From Anaerolineaceae bacterium UBA2260 (GTDB lineage Bacteria; Chloroflexota; Anaerolineae; Anaerolineales; Anaerolineaceae): a DNA stretch of 23,366 nt. The stretch is taken from positions 1 to 23,366 of the forward strand of contig DDXM01000042.1 in the NCBI GenBank assembly GCA_002347485.1. Reading direction: 5' to 3'. A program made the translations under genes and the position numbers. This document shows positions 6,607-14,764 of this stretch, one piece after another; positions within the stretch are counted from its first letter, which is position 1; the number at the start of each line of letters is the position of its first letter. The notes below the pieces were generated by a model, which saw only the letters and a program-made list of their open reading frames with translations, made no database searches and was not told the origin of the DNA.

Positions 6607-8028
6607 ATGCCTAAAACGATCAGCCAGTACGTGTGTCAGCAGTGCGGCAAGGTGGTCCCGCGCCAGCTGGGAAAGTGCCCTCAATGCGGCGGATGGGACA
6701 CCTTCGTCGAAGAGGTCATCCAAACCCACAGCGAGCCCGCCAAAGCCCATTTACACGGGGTGAACGCTCGTTCAGAGCCACGGCGCATGAGTGAGATCGC
6801 CGGTGACGCCGAGGAGCGCATCCCGCTGCCCATCAGCGAGTTCGCGCGCGTTCTCGGCGGCGGCGTGGTCCCCGGCTCCATCGTGCTGGTGGGCGGCGAC
6901 CCGGGCATCGGCAAGTCTACTTTGTTATTGCAGATGGCGCTGGAGATGGCCGGCACACGGGAAACCGCCGGTCAGAAGGTGCTGTACGTCTCCGGCGAGG
7001 AATCCGAGCGCCAGATCAAGATGCGCGCGCTGCGGCTTACCCGCCTGGCGTCGGAGAACAATGAGCACGCCTTCAGTGATGACCTGCTGCTGCTCACTGA
7101 AACCAATTTGGACATCGTGCTGGAGCATGTGCAGGCAGTCAAGCCTGACCTCCTGATCGTGGATTCCATCCAGACGGTGTACCTGCCGGATATGACCTCG
7201 ACGGCAGGGTCGGTCAGCCAGGTGCGCGAGTGCGCCAACCGCCTGCGCGAACTGGCCAAGACCAGCGGCATGGCGGTCTTTTTGGTAGGGCACGTGACCA
7301 AGGAGGGCGTCATCGCCGGTCCGCGCGTGCTGGAGCACATCGTGGATACCGTTCTCTACCTGGAGGGTGACCGCTTCCAGTCCTACCGCTTATTACGCTC
7401 GGTGAAGAACCGCTTCGGCGCCACCGCTGAGGTGGGGGTCTTTGAAATGCGCGATCGCGGCATGGTGGAGGTGCTCAACCCCTCCGAGGCATTCCTCGCC
7501 GAGCGCCTGGTGAACGCCCCGGGTTCGGCCATCGCTGTCACCATGGAAGGCACACGCCCGCTGCTGGTGGAGATGCAGGGGCTCACCAGCCCCAGCAACC
7601 TGGGCAACCCGCGCCGTACTCCCAACGGCGTTGATTTCAACCGCCTGCTGCTCATCACCGCCGTGCTCACGCGCCGGCTGGGGATGCGCCTGGCGGAGCA
7701 GGACGTGTTCGTCAACGTGATCGGCGGGCTGCAGGTGAGCGAACCCGCCGCCGACCTTTCCATCGCCGCTGCCATCGCCTCGTCCATCAAGGATATTCCG
7801 GTAAAAGCCGACACGGTGCTGATCGGTGAGGTGGGGCTTTCCGGCGAGCTGCGCTGGGTGGGGCAGATGAACGCCCGCCTGCGCGAAGCCGCGAAACTGG
7901 GCTTCAAGACCGCCATCATCCCGCGCAGGGTGCGCCAGGGCGAGGCGCTGCCCCAGGGCATCGAGATCAAAGAAGCCCGTTCGCTGCGCGAAGCGCTTGC
8001 GCTCGCTCTTTTATCTGATAAATCGTAA
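6607..8028 (+). CDS. radA: DNA repair protein RadA
   Basis: At 473 residues it has the full RadA layout. An N-terminal C4 zinc finger (C10, C13, C24, C27) is followed by the Walker A motif GGDPGIGKST at 96-105, a RecA-like ATPase core with LLIVDSIQT as Walker B, the RadA-specific KNRFG motif, and a C-terminal Lon-protease-like domain. RadA is a hexameric helicase-like ATPase that drives branch migration of recombination intermediates. It heads a probable four-gene run (radA, DUF6391, holA, OYE-type oxidoreductase) with gaps of 24, 2 and 31 bases, so DNA repair and replication genes are co-expressed. The start has no ribosome binding site but sits at the expected transcription start. Confidence 0.96.
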   Translation: MPKTISQYVCQQCGKVVPRQLGKCPQCGGWDTFVEEVIQTHSEPAKAHLHGVNARSEPRRMSEIAGDAEERIPLPISEFARVLGGGVVPGSIVLVGGDPGIGKSTLLLQMALEMAGTRETAGQKVLYVSGEESERQIKMRALRLTRLASENNEHAFSDDLLLLTETNLDIVLEHVQAVKPDLLIVDSIQTVYLPDMTSTAGSVSQVRECANRLRELAKTSGMAVFLVGHVTKEGVIAGPRVLEHIVDTVLYLEGDRFQSYRLLRSVKNRFGATAEVGVFEMRDRGMVEVLNPSEAFLAERLVNAPGSAIAVTMEGTRPLLVEMQGLTSPSNLGNPRRTPNGVDFNRLLLITAVLTRRLGMRLAEQDVFVNVIGGLQVSEPAADLSIAAAIASSIKDIPVKADTVLIGEVGLSGELRWVGQMNARLREAAKLGFKTAIIPRRVRQGEALPQGIEIKEARSLREALALALLSDKS

Positions 8029-8052
8029 GTCGATAGACTTTGGAGGAAACAC

Positions 8053-8610
8053 ATGACTGATAACAAACTTCTTGAATGGGGACCTGTCTCGTTGATCAGG
8101 CGCAACCACGGTTTGGAGCACGCCACGCTCAACCTGCTGGCGAAAGAATTGCCGTCCCGCGCCTTCGCCGGGCATTCCGACCAGAAGGGATTCTGGATCA
8201 TCGGTGATGTTTCCACCGACAAGCTGCTCGAAACTGTGCAGGAAGCCCTGCAGCGCATGAATTCCGGTGAGAAGAGCCTGGCGCTGCACGCCAACTGCGG
8301 CACCAACTACGTCACCGCCGGGGTGATCACCGGTACGCTCGCCTGGCTGGCTACGCTGGTGGGCGGCAATACTTTCAAGAAAAAACTCGACCGCTGGCCG
8401 CTGCTGATGATGATCGCCACCGGGTCGCTCGTCGCCGCCCAACCGCTTGGACCCAAGGTACAGGCGAAGATATCCACCTCCGGCGAGCCGGGCAACCTGA
8501 AGGTCAGGCAGATCGTGCGCTATGAACGCCAGGGTCCCACCCTGCATCGCATCCTCACCGCGGACGTTGCGCCTGAACCCGTCATCACAACCGAAAGCCT
8601 GGAGAGCTGA
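8053..8610 (+). CDS. DUF6391 family protein
   Basis: A 185-residue protein with a strong ribosome binding site (GGAGGAAACAC before ATG). The N-terminal RRNHGLEHATLNLL block is characteristic of DUF6391, known mainly from Chloroflexota and Cyanobacteria. The centre (NYVTAGVITGTLAWLATLVGG) and a second stretch (PLLMMIATGSLVAAQ) look like membrane segments, with a soluble C-terminus. The function is unknown. It lies between radA and holA with a two-base gap to holA, so translational coupling is probable. Confidence 0.8.
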   Translation: MTDNKLLEWGPVSLIRRNHGLEHATLNLLAKELPSRAFAGHSDQKGFWIIGDVSTDKLLETVQEALQRMNSGEKSLALHANCGTNYVTAGVITGTLAWLATLVGGNTFKKKLDRWPLLMMIATGSLVAAQPLGPKVQAKISTSGEPGNLKVRQIVRYERQGPTLHRILTADVAPEPVITTESLES

Positions 8611-8612
8611 GC

Positions 8613-9623
8613 TTGGGGCAGGCAAACCTCCATCTCCTGCGCGGCGACGACCAGTACTCCGTCAAGCTGCGCATCCAACAGATACAGGCATCCCTCGGCG
8701 CCGACTTCGACGCAGCGATGAACCTCTCGCGCCTCGACGGGCGCAGCGTGTCGCTCGAGGAGATGCGCACCGCGGTCTCCACGCTGCCCTTTTTCGGCAC
8801 CAGCCGCCTGGTCATCCTCGAACATCCCTTGGGCAAAGGCGAAAAGAGCCGCCAGGAGCCTTTCATAGCCATGTTGAACAGTGTACCGCCCAGCACGCAC
8901 CTGGTGCTGATCGTTGAGGACCATCAAAAGTGGCGGCGCGACCAGGGCGGCTGGCTGCAGGTGTGGGAGACGCTGAACGAATCCCACTGGCTGGTGAAAT
9001 GGTTCGCAGCCAACCCGCAGGCCGAGGTTCTCGACGCCGGGCTGCCGGACGCGCGCCACATGCCCGCGTGGATCGCTAATGAAGCCAAACGCCTGGGCGG
9101 GAAGTTTGAACCCGCCGCCGCCAGCGAGCTGAGCGAACACACCGGCAATGACACCAGCATCGCCAACCAGGAGATCGCCAAGTTGTTGATGTTTGTCGAT
9201 TTCAAACGCTCCGTCACCCGTGAAGACGTGCTCGAGCTGGTCTCCGCCGAAGGCAGTACTGACGTGTTCGACATGCTCGATAAGCTAATGACCGGGCAGA
9301 CCAAAGAGGCGCAGGCGATGATGCGCCGCCTGCTGGACGATTCGCAGCCCGAGATCATCCTCGGCGCGGTTATCCACCGCTTCAGGCAGTTGCTGCTTGT
9401 CAGTGAAACGCTTGAGCACGGCGAGGAACCCGCGGATGCCGCGCGCAAACTGGGCATCCTGCCCAAAAAGGTGGGGGATTACGCCAACGCTGCCCGGCGC
9501 TACGGACCTGACAAGCTGGAGCGCTTATACCACCGGCTGCTCGAGATCGACCTGCAGGCCAAGACCTCGCAAGCGGACCTCGCCTCGAACCTGGAATTGC
9601 TGGTATTGGAAACCAATATTTAA
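8613..9623 (+). CDS. holA: DNA polymerase III subunit delta
   Basis: The 336-residue product starts LHLLRGDDQYSVKLRIQQI, the usual HolA opening, and continues with the AAA+-like lid (LPFFGTSRLVILEHPLG), EIAKLLMF, and the C-terminal collar helices (YHRLLEIDLQAKTSQADLASNLELLVL). Delta opens the beta sliding clamp within the clamp-loader complex. The start is TTG at 8613, preceded at good spacing by GGAGAG, which lies inside the end of the previous gene. Length and ending agree with the family. The stop codon is embedded in a short AT-rich repeat that recurs after the next gene. Confidence 0.9.
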   Translation: MGQANLHLLRGDDQYSVKLRIQQIQASLGADFDAAMNLSRLDGRSVSLEEMRTAVSTLPFFGTSRLVILEHPLGKGEKSRQEPFIAMLNSVPPSTHLVLIVEDHQKWRRDQGGWLQVWETLNESHWLVKWFAANPQAEVLDAGLPDARHMPAWIANEAKRLGGKFEPAAASELSEHTGNDTSIANQEIAKLLMFVDFKRSVTREDVLELVSAEGSTDVFDMLDKLMTGQTKEAQAMMRRLLDDSQPEIILGAVIHRFRQLLLVSETLEHGEEPADAARKLGILPKKVGDYANAARRYGPDKLERLYHRLLEIDLQAKTSQADLASNLELLVLETNI

Positions 9624-9637
9624 TTCTAGAAAATAAT
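9620..9637 (+). repeat. Stop-codon-embedded AT repeat, copy 1
   Basis: TTAATTCTAGAAAATAAT contains the holA TAA stop and the palindrome TTCTAGAA. A copy differing by one inserted A lies at 10716-10732, again containing the stop codon of its gene. Confidence 0.5.
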
Positions 9638-9654
9638 ATGCATTGAGGATACCA

Positions 9655-10719
9655 ATGACGCAACTGTTTGAACCCTTCACGCTCAAGGACATCACCCTGC
9701 GCAACCGCGTGGGCGTATCGCCGATGTGCCAGTACAGCTACCGCGATGGATTCTCCAACGACTGGCAGGTGGTGCACCTGGGAACGCGCGCTGCAGGCGG
9801 CGCCGGGTTGATCATCGCCGAGGCAACCGCTGTGGAAGCGCCTGGGCGCATCACCCCCTTTGATGTGGGTATCTGGTCCGACGAGCACATTGAGCCGCTG
9901 CAGCGCGTGACCCGCGTGATCAAGGACAACGGCGCGGTGGCGGGCATCCAGATCGGGCACGCCGGGCGCAAAGCCTGCACCGGTCAGCCGTGGACTGGCG
10001 GCAAACCCGTTCAACCCGACGACCCCGACTGGTGGCAGGTGGTAGGCGCCAGCCCGCTGGCGTTCTCGCCCGCGCACCAGGTGCCGCAGGAACTCACCAT
10101 CGAAGGCATCGACAAGATTCGCGATGCCTTCGTGCTCGCCGCGCAGCGCAGCCTGGAAGCCGGCTTCGAGTGGATGGAGCTCCACGGCGCGCACGGCTAC
10201 CTGCTGCAATCCTTCTGCTCGCCCCTTTCCAACAAACGTTCTGACCACTACGGGGGATCATTCGAGAACCGCGTGCGCTTTCTTATCGAAGTGGTGCAGG
10301 CGGTGCGCGGCGTGTGGCCGGAGCGCCTGCCGTTGACCGTGCGCATTTCCGGCTACGAGTGGGTGGAGGACGGCTGGACGCTCGAAGAATCGGTGGCGCT
10401 CGCGCGCCTGCTCAAGGCCGAAGGCGTTGACCTGGTGGACTGCTCCTCCGGCGGCAATCTGCCCAAAGCGCCCGTGCCGACTGACCCCGGCTACCAGGTG
10501 TTCATCGCCGAAGCCGTGCGCAAGGGCGCGGGGATCGCCACGGCGGCAGTGGGGCTGATCACCCAGGCGAAGATGGCGGATGAGATCGTGCGCAACGGCC
10601 AGGCTGACCTGGTGCTGCTGGGGCGGGAGATGCTGAGATCGCCGTATTGGGCGCTCCACGCTGCGAAAGAGTTGGGTCAGCCGGCGCCAGTGCCGCCGCA
10701 GTACCTGCGGGCGTATTAA
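9655..10719 (+). CDS. namA: Old yellow enzyme family NAD(P)H:flavin oxidoreductase (YqjM-like)
   Basis: Start at ATG 9655, with GAGG six bases upstream; the in-frame TTG at 9643 is ignored. The 354-residue TIM barrel has SPMCQYS (C25 and Y27, equivalent to the redox-tuning Cys26 and Tyr28 of YqjM), QIGHAGRKA, HGAHGYLLQSFCSP with the two substrate-binding histidines, and NKRSDHYGGSFENRVRF. This is the thermophilic-like OYE class. It binds FMN and reduces activated C=C bonds, for example in unsaturated aldehydes and ketones; the physiological substrate is uncertain. It is last in the radA run and followed by a strong terminator. The symbol is by family similarity. Confidence 0.88.
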   Translation: MTQLFEPFTLKDITLRNRVGVSPMCQYSYRDGFSNDWQVVHLGTRAAGGAGLIIAEATAVEAPGRITPFDVGIWSDEHIEPLQRVTRVIKDNGAVAGIQIGHAGRKACTGQPWTGGKPVQPDDPDWWQVVGASPLAFSPAHQVPQELTIEGIDKIRDAFVLAAQRSLEAGFEWMELHGAHGYLLQSFCSPLSNKRSDHYGGSFENRVRFLIEVVQAVRGVWPERLPLTVRISGYEWVEDGWTLEESVALARLLKAEGVDLVDCSSGGNLPKAPVPTDPGYQVFIAEAVRKGAGIATAAVGLITQAKMADEIVRNGQADLVLLGREMLRSPYWALHAAKELGQPAPVPPQYLRAY

Positions 10720-10732
10720 TTCTAGAAATAAT
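10716..10732 (+). repeat. Stop-codon-embedded AT repeat, copy 2
   Basis: TTAATTCTAGAAATAAT contains the TAA stop of the oxidoreductase gene and matches the element at 9620-9637 except for one A. The two copies bracket that gene. Confidence 0.5.
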
Positions 10733-10738
10733 TCTAAG

Positions 10739-10764
10739 GGCTGGAGCACTCCTCCAGCCTTTTT
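10739..10764 (+). terminator. Rho-independent terminator of the radA run
   Basis: GGCTGGAG, a five-base loop and CTCCAGCC are followed by five T. The opposite strand has no T-run after the stem, so it probably works mainly for the plus strand. Confidence 0.88.
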
Positions 10765-10791
10765 GTGATAATTTACGGGAAAACCCGTGTC

Positions 10792-11004
10792 TTATTCCGA
10801 AGGTTTGACGATCAAATATGCAACAGCCCCGAGAATTGGAATTGCTGTAATGATCAATACCCATATCGCCATGGCTGTTGACGGCAAGGGTTGTTTCTTG
10901 AGTCTATTTAAACATGAGATAGTAAGATAAATCCAGGCAACTGGTAGAAGGATGTAAAGGATCACAGTACTCAGGTAACCAAAACCCAATCCTATATTTG
11001 CCAT
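10792..11004 (-). CDS. Small membrane protein, PLDc_N-like
   Basis: A 70-residue protein with two hydrophobic segments (about residues 10-30 and 45-65) joined by a basic loop (NRLKKQ). The second segment, WVLIITAIPILGAVAYLIV, fits the phospholipase D N-terminal (PLDc_N) pattern, which often occurs as a free-standing small protein. AAGGAGAGGG precedes the ATG at good spacing. It follows galE by 15 bases on the same strand, so the two are likely one transcript. The role is unknown. Confidence 0.75.
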   Translation of the reverse strand: MANIGLGFGYLSTVILYILLPVAWIYLTISCLNRLKKQPLPSTAMAIWVLIITAIPILGAVAYLIVKPSE

Positions 11005-11019
11005 TTTCCCTCTCCTTCA

Positions 11020-12030
11020 TTAATACTTCAGTATATTTTCTCTTATTTTACCCCATTTGAGGGCGTCGGCGATGCCTTGCTCGATGGAAAGCTCAGCCTT
11101 CCAGTGCAGCAGGCGGTAAGCCTTGTCGGCGTTGGTGTAAGACCCCGCCACGTCGCCAGGCCGCGGACCGGTCTCACGCTTGTTGATGGTCTGCCCGTAC
11201 ACCTTCTCAAAGGCGGTGACCAGCTCGCGCACGGTGACGCCGCGCCCCGTACCCAGGTTGATGACCAGGTAGTTGTCGCGCGGGTTGCCGGCGCGCTCGA
11301 AGACCTTGTCGAAATCAGTGACGGCGTTGACGTGCGCACGCGCCAGGTCCCACACGTGGATGTAATCGCGGATGCCCGTGCCGTCGCGGGTGGGGTAATG
11401 CGTGCCGGTAATCTGGAACTCCGGCTGGCGCCCTTGCGCGGTATCCACCAGCTTGCCGAGAACGTGCGTGGGGTGTTGCACGTGAATGCCGCTGCGCAGC
11501 TTCGGGTCCGCGCCAATGGGGTTGAAGTAGCGCAACGCGATGCCCTTCATGCCGTAGGCGGTGCAGTAATCCTTGAGTACCATTTCCATCATCAGCTTGG
11601 TGCGCGAGTAGGGGCTGTTGGCGTTGAGAGGGGCTTCTTCGGTGACCATGAAGCCGGGCACCACGTCGTACAACGCGGCGGAGGAACTGAACACCACCCG
11701 CCCGTAACCCAGCTTGTATAAGGTATGAAAGAACTCGATGGATTTGGCGACGTTATCCTGGTAGTACTCGTATGGGCTGCTGACCGAATCGGGTACTACG
11801 ATCAGCGCGGCGCAGTGCACCGTCGCCTGGATATCCGGGTGGTCGCGCAGAAGCTGCGTAACCAGTTTTTCGTCGGCGATGTCGCCTTTGTAGAAGATGC
11901 GCCCGCGGGTGAACTCCTCCCGCCCGGTGACCAGCGAATCCAGGATGATGGGGGTGTGCCCGGCGTCCTCGAGGGCTGAGCAGATGGTGCTGCCGATGTA
12001 CCCCGCTCCTCCGGTGATGAGATATTTCAT
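11020..12030 (-). CDS. galE: UDP-glucose 4-epimerase
   Basis: A 336-residue extended short-chain dehydrogenase. GGAGYIGS at residues 7-14 binds NAD; FSSSAALYD supplies the catalytic Ser/Thr; YSRTK is the YxxxK catalytic pair; ALRYFNPIGAD and DYIHVWDLARAHV are GalE-specific. It interconverts UDP-glucose and UDP-galactose, providing precursors for surface polysaccharide, which fits the membrane glycosyltransferase candidates elsewhere in the window. CAGGAGGCGT precedes the ATG. A TATACT at 12081-12086 (minus) could be its -10, without a clear -35. Confidence 0.93.
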   Translation of the reverse strand: MKYLITGGAGYIGSTICSALEDAGHTPIILDSLVTGREEFTRGRIFYKGDIADEKLVTQLLRDHPDIQATVHCAALIVVPDSVSSPYEYYQDNVAKSIEFFHTLYKLGYGRVVFSSSAALYDVVPGFMVTEEAPLNANSPYSRTKLMMEMVLKDYCTAYGMKGIALRYFNPIGADPKLRSGIHVQHPTHVLGKLVDTAQGRQPEFQITGTHYPTRDGTGIRDYIHVWDLARAHVNAVTDFDKVFERAGNPRDNYLVINLGTGRGVTVRELVTAFEKVYGQTINKRETGPRPGDVAGSYTNADKAYRLLHWKAELSIEQGIADALKWGKIRENILKY

Positions 12031-12357
12031 ACGCCTCCTGTGTACGTTGCGAGAGATGTTACATCTGGATCGTTGAGGTAAGTATAATCACTTTGGGGAA
12101 TTTTTGGTGCCTGTTTTTATGCGCGGTCAGACCTGTGATCAGGGTGTATGCATGAAGATTTGAGTTTCAATTTGACATTTGGGCAGGATATACATAAGAT
12201 TTTCGTAGGGGTTAATTTCTTTGTCTTCTCTGTACACCATTGTAGTTGATTAAATAGAATTCAGAACCTATATAAAGCATTCAAAAAGAGGACAACATAA
12301 TGCAACTTTGATCTTTTGAAATAATAGTCTTCATGCTTGGGTAATTAAGAACAGCCA

Positions 12358-12427
12358 CCACAAGACGTCCAGGAATTTCCACCAGGGGAATGTGTTGATA
12401 AACACACCTGGTTGAGTGGAGTTGTGA
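12358..12427. repeat. Long imperfect inverted repeat
   Basis: Nested complementary blocks: CACAA/TTGTG (12359-12363 with 12422-12426), TCCA/TGGA, ACCAGG/CCTGGT and GTGTT/AACAC around a short loop. It lies in the 497-base non-coding gap between galE and the flavoprotein gene, which otherwise shows only a possible plus-strand promoter (TTGACA 12172-12177, 17-base spacer, TAAGAT 12195-12200). It could be a structured RNA or a decayed mobile-element end. Confidence 0.35.
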
Positions 12428-12430
12428 GCT

Positions 12431-12476
12431 AAGAATAAATCGTTACTTACACATTGGTAAGCAACGATTTATTCTT
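12431..12476. repeat. Long near-perfect hairpin
   Basis: AAGAATAAATCGTT (12431-12444) pairs perfectly with 12463-12476, and an inner CTTAC/GTAAG pair follows after one mismatch, around a six-base loop. At 19 pairs this is unusually long. No T-run of note follows on either strand. It may back up the adjacent terminator or be an independent inverted repeat. Confidence 0.55.
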
Positions 12477-12480
12477 TACG

Positions 12481-12517
12481 AAAAGGCAGGGATTGAAAAT
12501 TTCACTCATTCCCTGCC
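12481..12517 (-). terminator. Rho-independent terminator of the flavoprotein gene
   Basis: On the minus strand GGCAGGGAATGA and TCAATCCCTGCC pair with one mismatch and are followed by TTTT, starting 11 bases after the stop codon. Confidence 0.8.
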
Positions 12518-12527
12518 GTAAAAATGG

Positions 12528-14138
12528 TTACAATTGAAGCGACTCTAGTCCAATTACGTGGAGACCAGCGATCATTCCAAACACGCATCCTGAGCCTACA
12601 GTACCACCAGCGCCAGCATAGCCTGCGCCCATCACCGAGCCCGACGTGTTGCCTACGGCATATAGACGTGGAATTGGCTGACCCCAAACGTCTATGACTT
12701 GGGCATTGCCGTTGATTCGTAATCCGCCGTTGGTTCCACATGTTCCAGGGAGGTATTTAGCACCGTAGAAGGGTGCTATTTCAACAGGAGCCAAAGAAGG
12801 GTTCTTTAAATCTGGGCGGCTAGGATCGCCAAAAATATTCTTGTCGAAGAAACTCTCGCCACGGTGCCAGATGGGGTCGACACCGTTCTTCGCGTTTTCA
12901 TTGAATATCGCCAGAGTGGATTCCAGACCCTGAAAATCAATCCCGAGATTTCCGCACAACTCCTCCAAGGAGTCTGCCTTTACGACCCAGTCGGGAACGA
13001 CTCCCATCTGATAGTTAGAACCAGGAAAGAAGTTGTGCTCCGCGTAGCTGGTGTCGCAGATCCAGAAAGCAGGGATGTTTCGCCACTCGAGCTTACCCGA
13101 ATCCCAGTAGTAGAATGAGCGCTGGAATGGATCGTAAGCGCTTGATTCGTTGCCTATTCGTTCACCGTACTTGTTGACTACCACGGCGCCTGGTTTACCG
13201 CGGAAATAAAACCAGTCGACCTCCCCTTTTAGCGTTTCTTCGTCAAGCGGGAAGGACGGCAATCCCCACGATTCGCTCATGTTACGGAGATCTGCGCCGA
13301 TAGCCATCCCCATAAGGTGACCATCGCCAGTGTTGGTTGGGGCAGCATTGCTGATGTAGATCGGACCCCTCAGGAAGTGGGTCCTCATATCTTTGTTGTG
13401 GTCAAATCCTCCCGTGCCAAGAATGACACCCTTTCTGGCGAAAATATTCATGCCCTTGCCATTGGATTCTGCATAAACTCCGATCACTTCTCCAGCAGCA
13501 TTGGTGATCAACTTCTTACCTGGGGTATCAACCATTACCTCGATGCCGAGGTTGTCGCAGACCTCATGGAGCTTCTTCCACATACCCGAACCATTTAAAT
13601 CTTCATTATCTACTACCGCGTGGATGGACCGACCCTCCTGGCGATAGCCTGGCAGCTGATAATAATCGTTTACCCAAGACAAACCCCAGGATATGCCAAA
13701 CTTGTCGCGCAACCACTCTGGTAGCAGAGGGCTATAGTCGAGGAATGCATTGATCAGCTCATCGGTGGACATCCCCTCACTTAAGGTTTTCATGTATAGA
13801 TAAGCGTCCTCACGGTTATCCTCCAGGCCAGCTTCTTTCATTACATAATTTTGCGGAAGCCATAAGATGCCGCCTGATAAAGCAGAAGTGCCACCAAAAG
13901 CAGGGGCTTTTTCGATGATGAGCACTGATTCGGCACCGGCGTCTTTGGCGGCGATAGCTGCTATTGCGGCTGTGCCCGAACCGACTACAAGTACATCCAC
14001 TTCCTTATCCCACGTGATTTCCTCTCCCTCGGATTTGGAAGGAGCACAACCGGCGAGACTACCAGCGGAAGCAATGCTGGCACCCAAAATTGCAGTACTC
14101 TTAAGAAAACCTCTTCGCGACATCACATTTTTTGACAT
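12528..14138 (-). CDS. Tat-exported lipoprotein flavoenzyme, fumarate reductase / KstD-like
   Basis: A 536-residue FAD protein. SRRGFLK (R8-R9) is a twin-arginine signal and LAGC (28-31) a lipobox, so it is probably exported folded and anchored outside the membrane. VDVLVVGSGTAAIAA is the FAD Rossmann motif, followed by EKAPAFGGTSALSGG. The C-terminus has GGLRINGNAQVID, PRLYAVGNTSG and GCVFGMIAG, as in flavocytochrome-c fumarate reductases and 3-ketosteroid dehydrogenases. No haem motif (CxxCH) is present, so an external electron carrier is needed. The acceptor cannot be told from sequence. AAGGAGA precedes the ATG, and the gene has its own promoter and terminator. It is less GC-rich than its neighbours, suggesting transfer. 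Confidence 0.85.
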   Translation of the reverse strand: MSKNVMSRRGFLKSTAILGASIASAGSLAGCAPSKSEGEEITWDKEVDVLVVGSGTAAIAAIAAKDAGAESVLIIEKAPAFGGTSALSGGILWLPQNYVMKEAGLEDNREDAYLYMKTLSEGMSTDELINAFLDYSPLLPEWLRDKFGISWGLSWVNDYYQLPGYRQEGRSIHAVVDNEDLNGSGMWKKLHEVCDNLGIEVMVDTPGKKLITNAAGEVIGVYAESNGKGMNIFARKGVILGTGGFDHNKDMRTHFLRGPIYISNAAPTNTGDGHLMGMAIGADLRNMSESWGLPSFPLDEETLKGEVDWFYFRGKPGAVVVNKYGERIGNESSAYDPFQRSFYYWDSGKLEWRNIPAFWICDTSYAEHNFFPGSNYQMGVVPDWVVKADSLEELCGNLGIDFQGLESTLAIFNENAKNGVDPIWHRGESFFDKNIFGDPSRPDLKNPSLAPVEIAPFYGAKYLPGTCGTNGGLRINGNAQVIDVWGQPIPRLYAVGNTSGSVMGAGYAGAGGTVGSGCVFGMIAGLHVIGLESLQL

Positions 14139-14198
14139 TTTTATCTCCTTTTAATAATAAGGGGGGGCCGGCCAACTTACTCGTTCTGAATAAAATCC

Positions 14199-14226
14199 AT
14201 TATAGATTTTCTGAGAAAAAAGTCAA
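14199..14226 (-). promoter_or_regulatory. Promoter of the Tat flavoprotein gene
   Basis: On the minus strand TTGACT (14226-14221), a 16-base spacer and TATAAT (14204-14199). The leader of about 55 bases includes GGCCGGCC and the ribosome binding site. Confidence 0.8.
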
Positions 14227-14317
14227 TAAAAATTGATAAACGAAAAATACAAGATAGACATTATTGTAGGAGCGTATATTTTCTCAAACCCGGGTCAATA
14301 AAATTAGGTTGGGTTAA

Positions 14318-14512
14318 TTACCAGGGAGAATTAGGAGTCGTGACGTGTCGCGCCAGATAAATATTCGCCCTAGATGCAAATTTCCAAAAAAATGGCTTTG
14401 TGTTGTTGTAATAAACGCTAGAGAGTCTATTATCTATTAATAGATTGCGCGCCTCTCGTATGTCAGCGGATAGGGTTTCGTTTGCTAATAATGTTTCAAG
14501 AAATTTAGTCAC
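14318..14512 (-). CDS. Possible small protein or gene remnant
   Basis: A 64-residue frame starting at GTG with no ribosome binding site; an in-frame stop lies four codons upstream. The product begins MTKFLETLLANETLSADIREA, is of mixed amphipathic composition and matches nothing I recognise. It sits in an AT-rich stretch with no other gene, so it could be a decayed fragment or chance. Confidence 0.22.
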   Translation of the reverse strand: MTKFLETLLANETLSADIREARNLLIDNRLSSVYYNNTKPFFWKFASRANIYLARHVTTPNSPW

Positions 14513-14764
14513 TACTGGAGATACTTAGAGTAATTCTTCCTATTGATATTGCGTAAATCTGATCGTACTGCAGCTTCGTGTTTTGTCCATAGTAGGCAAA
14601 GATCTATTGGAGGTTTACTAAAGGTAACACGTTTACCCCACTCGGGTTTTTACAGGATTTATGCGTAGAGAAGAATATTTGAGTGAATAAAGGCGTGAGA
14701 ATTGCTCTCATATTTGATCCATGACTGGATTTTTATCCACATAACCCCTGCCTTAGATTATTTT
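14513..14764. other. AT-rich intergenic stretch, nothing identified
   Basis: No convincing gene, RNA, terminator or repeat is visible here. Together with 14227-14317 it forms a compositional break between the Tat flavoprotein gene and the DUF3592 pair. Confidence 0.4.

Noticed and set aside
7383..8306. 307-codon minus-strand open frame
   Set aside because: Antisense to radA and the DUF6391 gene; serine/arginine-rich with no motif.
9400..10248. 282-codon minus-strand open frame
   Set aside because: Crosses the holA end and the oxidoreductase gene in antisense; no recognisable domain and no ribosome binding site.
10775..10788. ACGGG-AAAA-CCCGT as a terminator for the minus-strand gene
   Set aside because: The stem is only five pairs and no T-run follows it on the minus strand.
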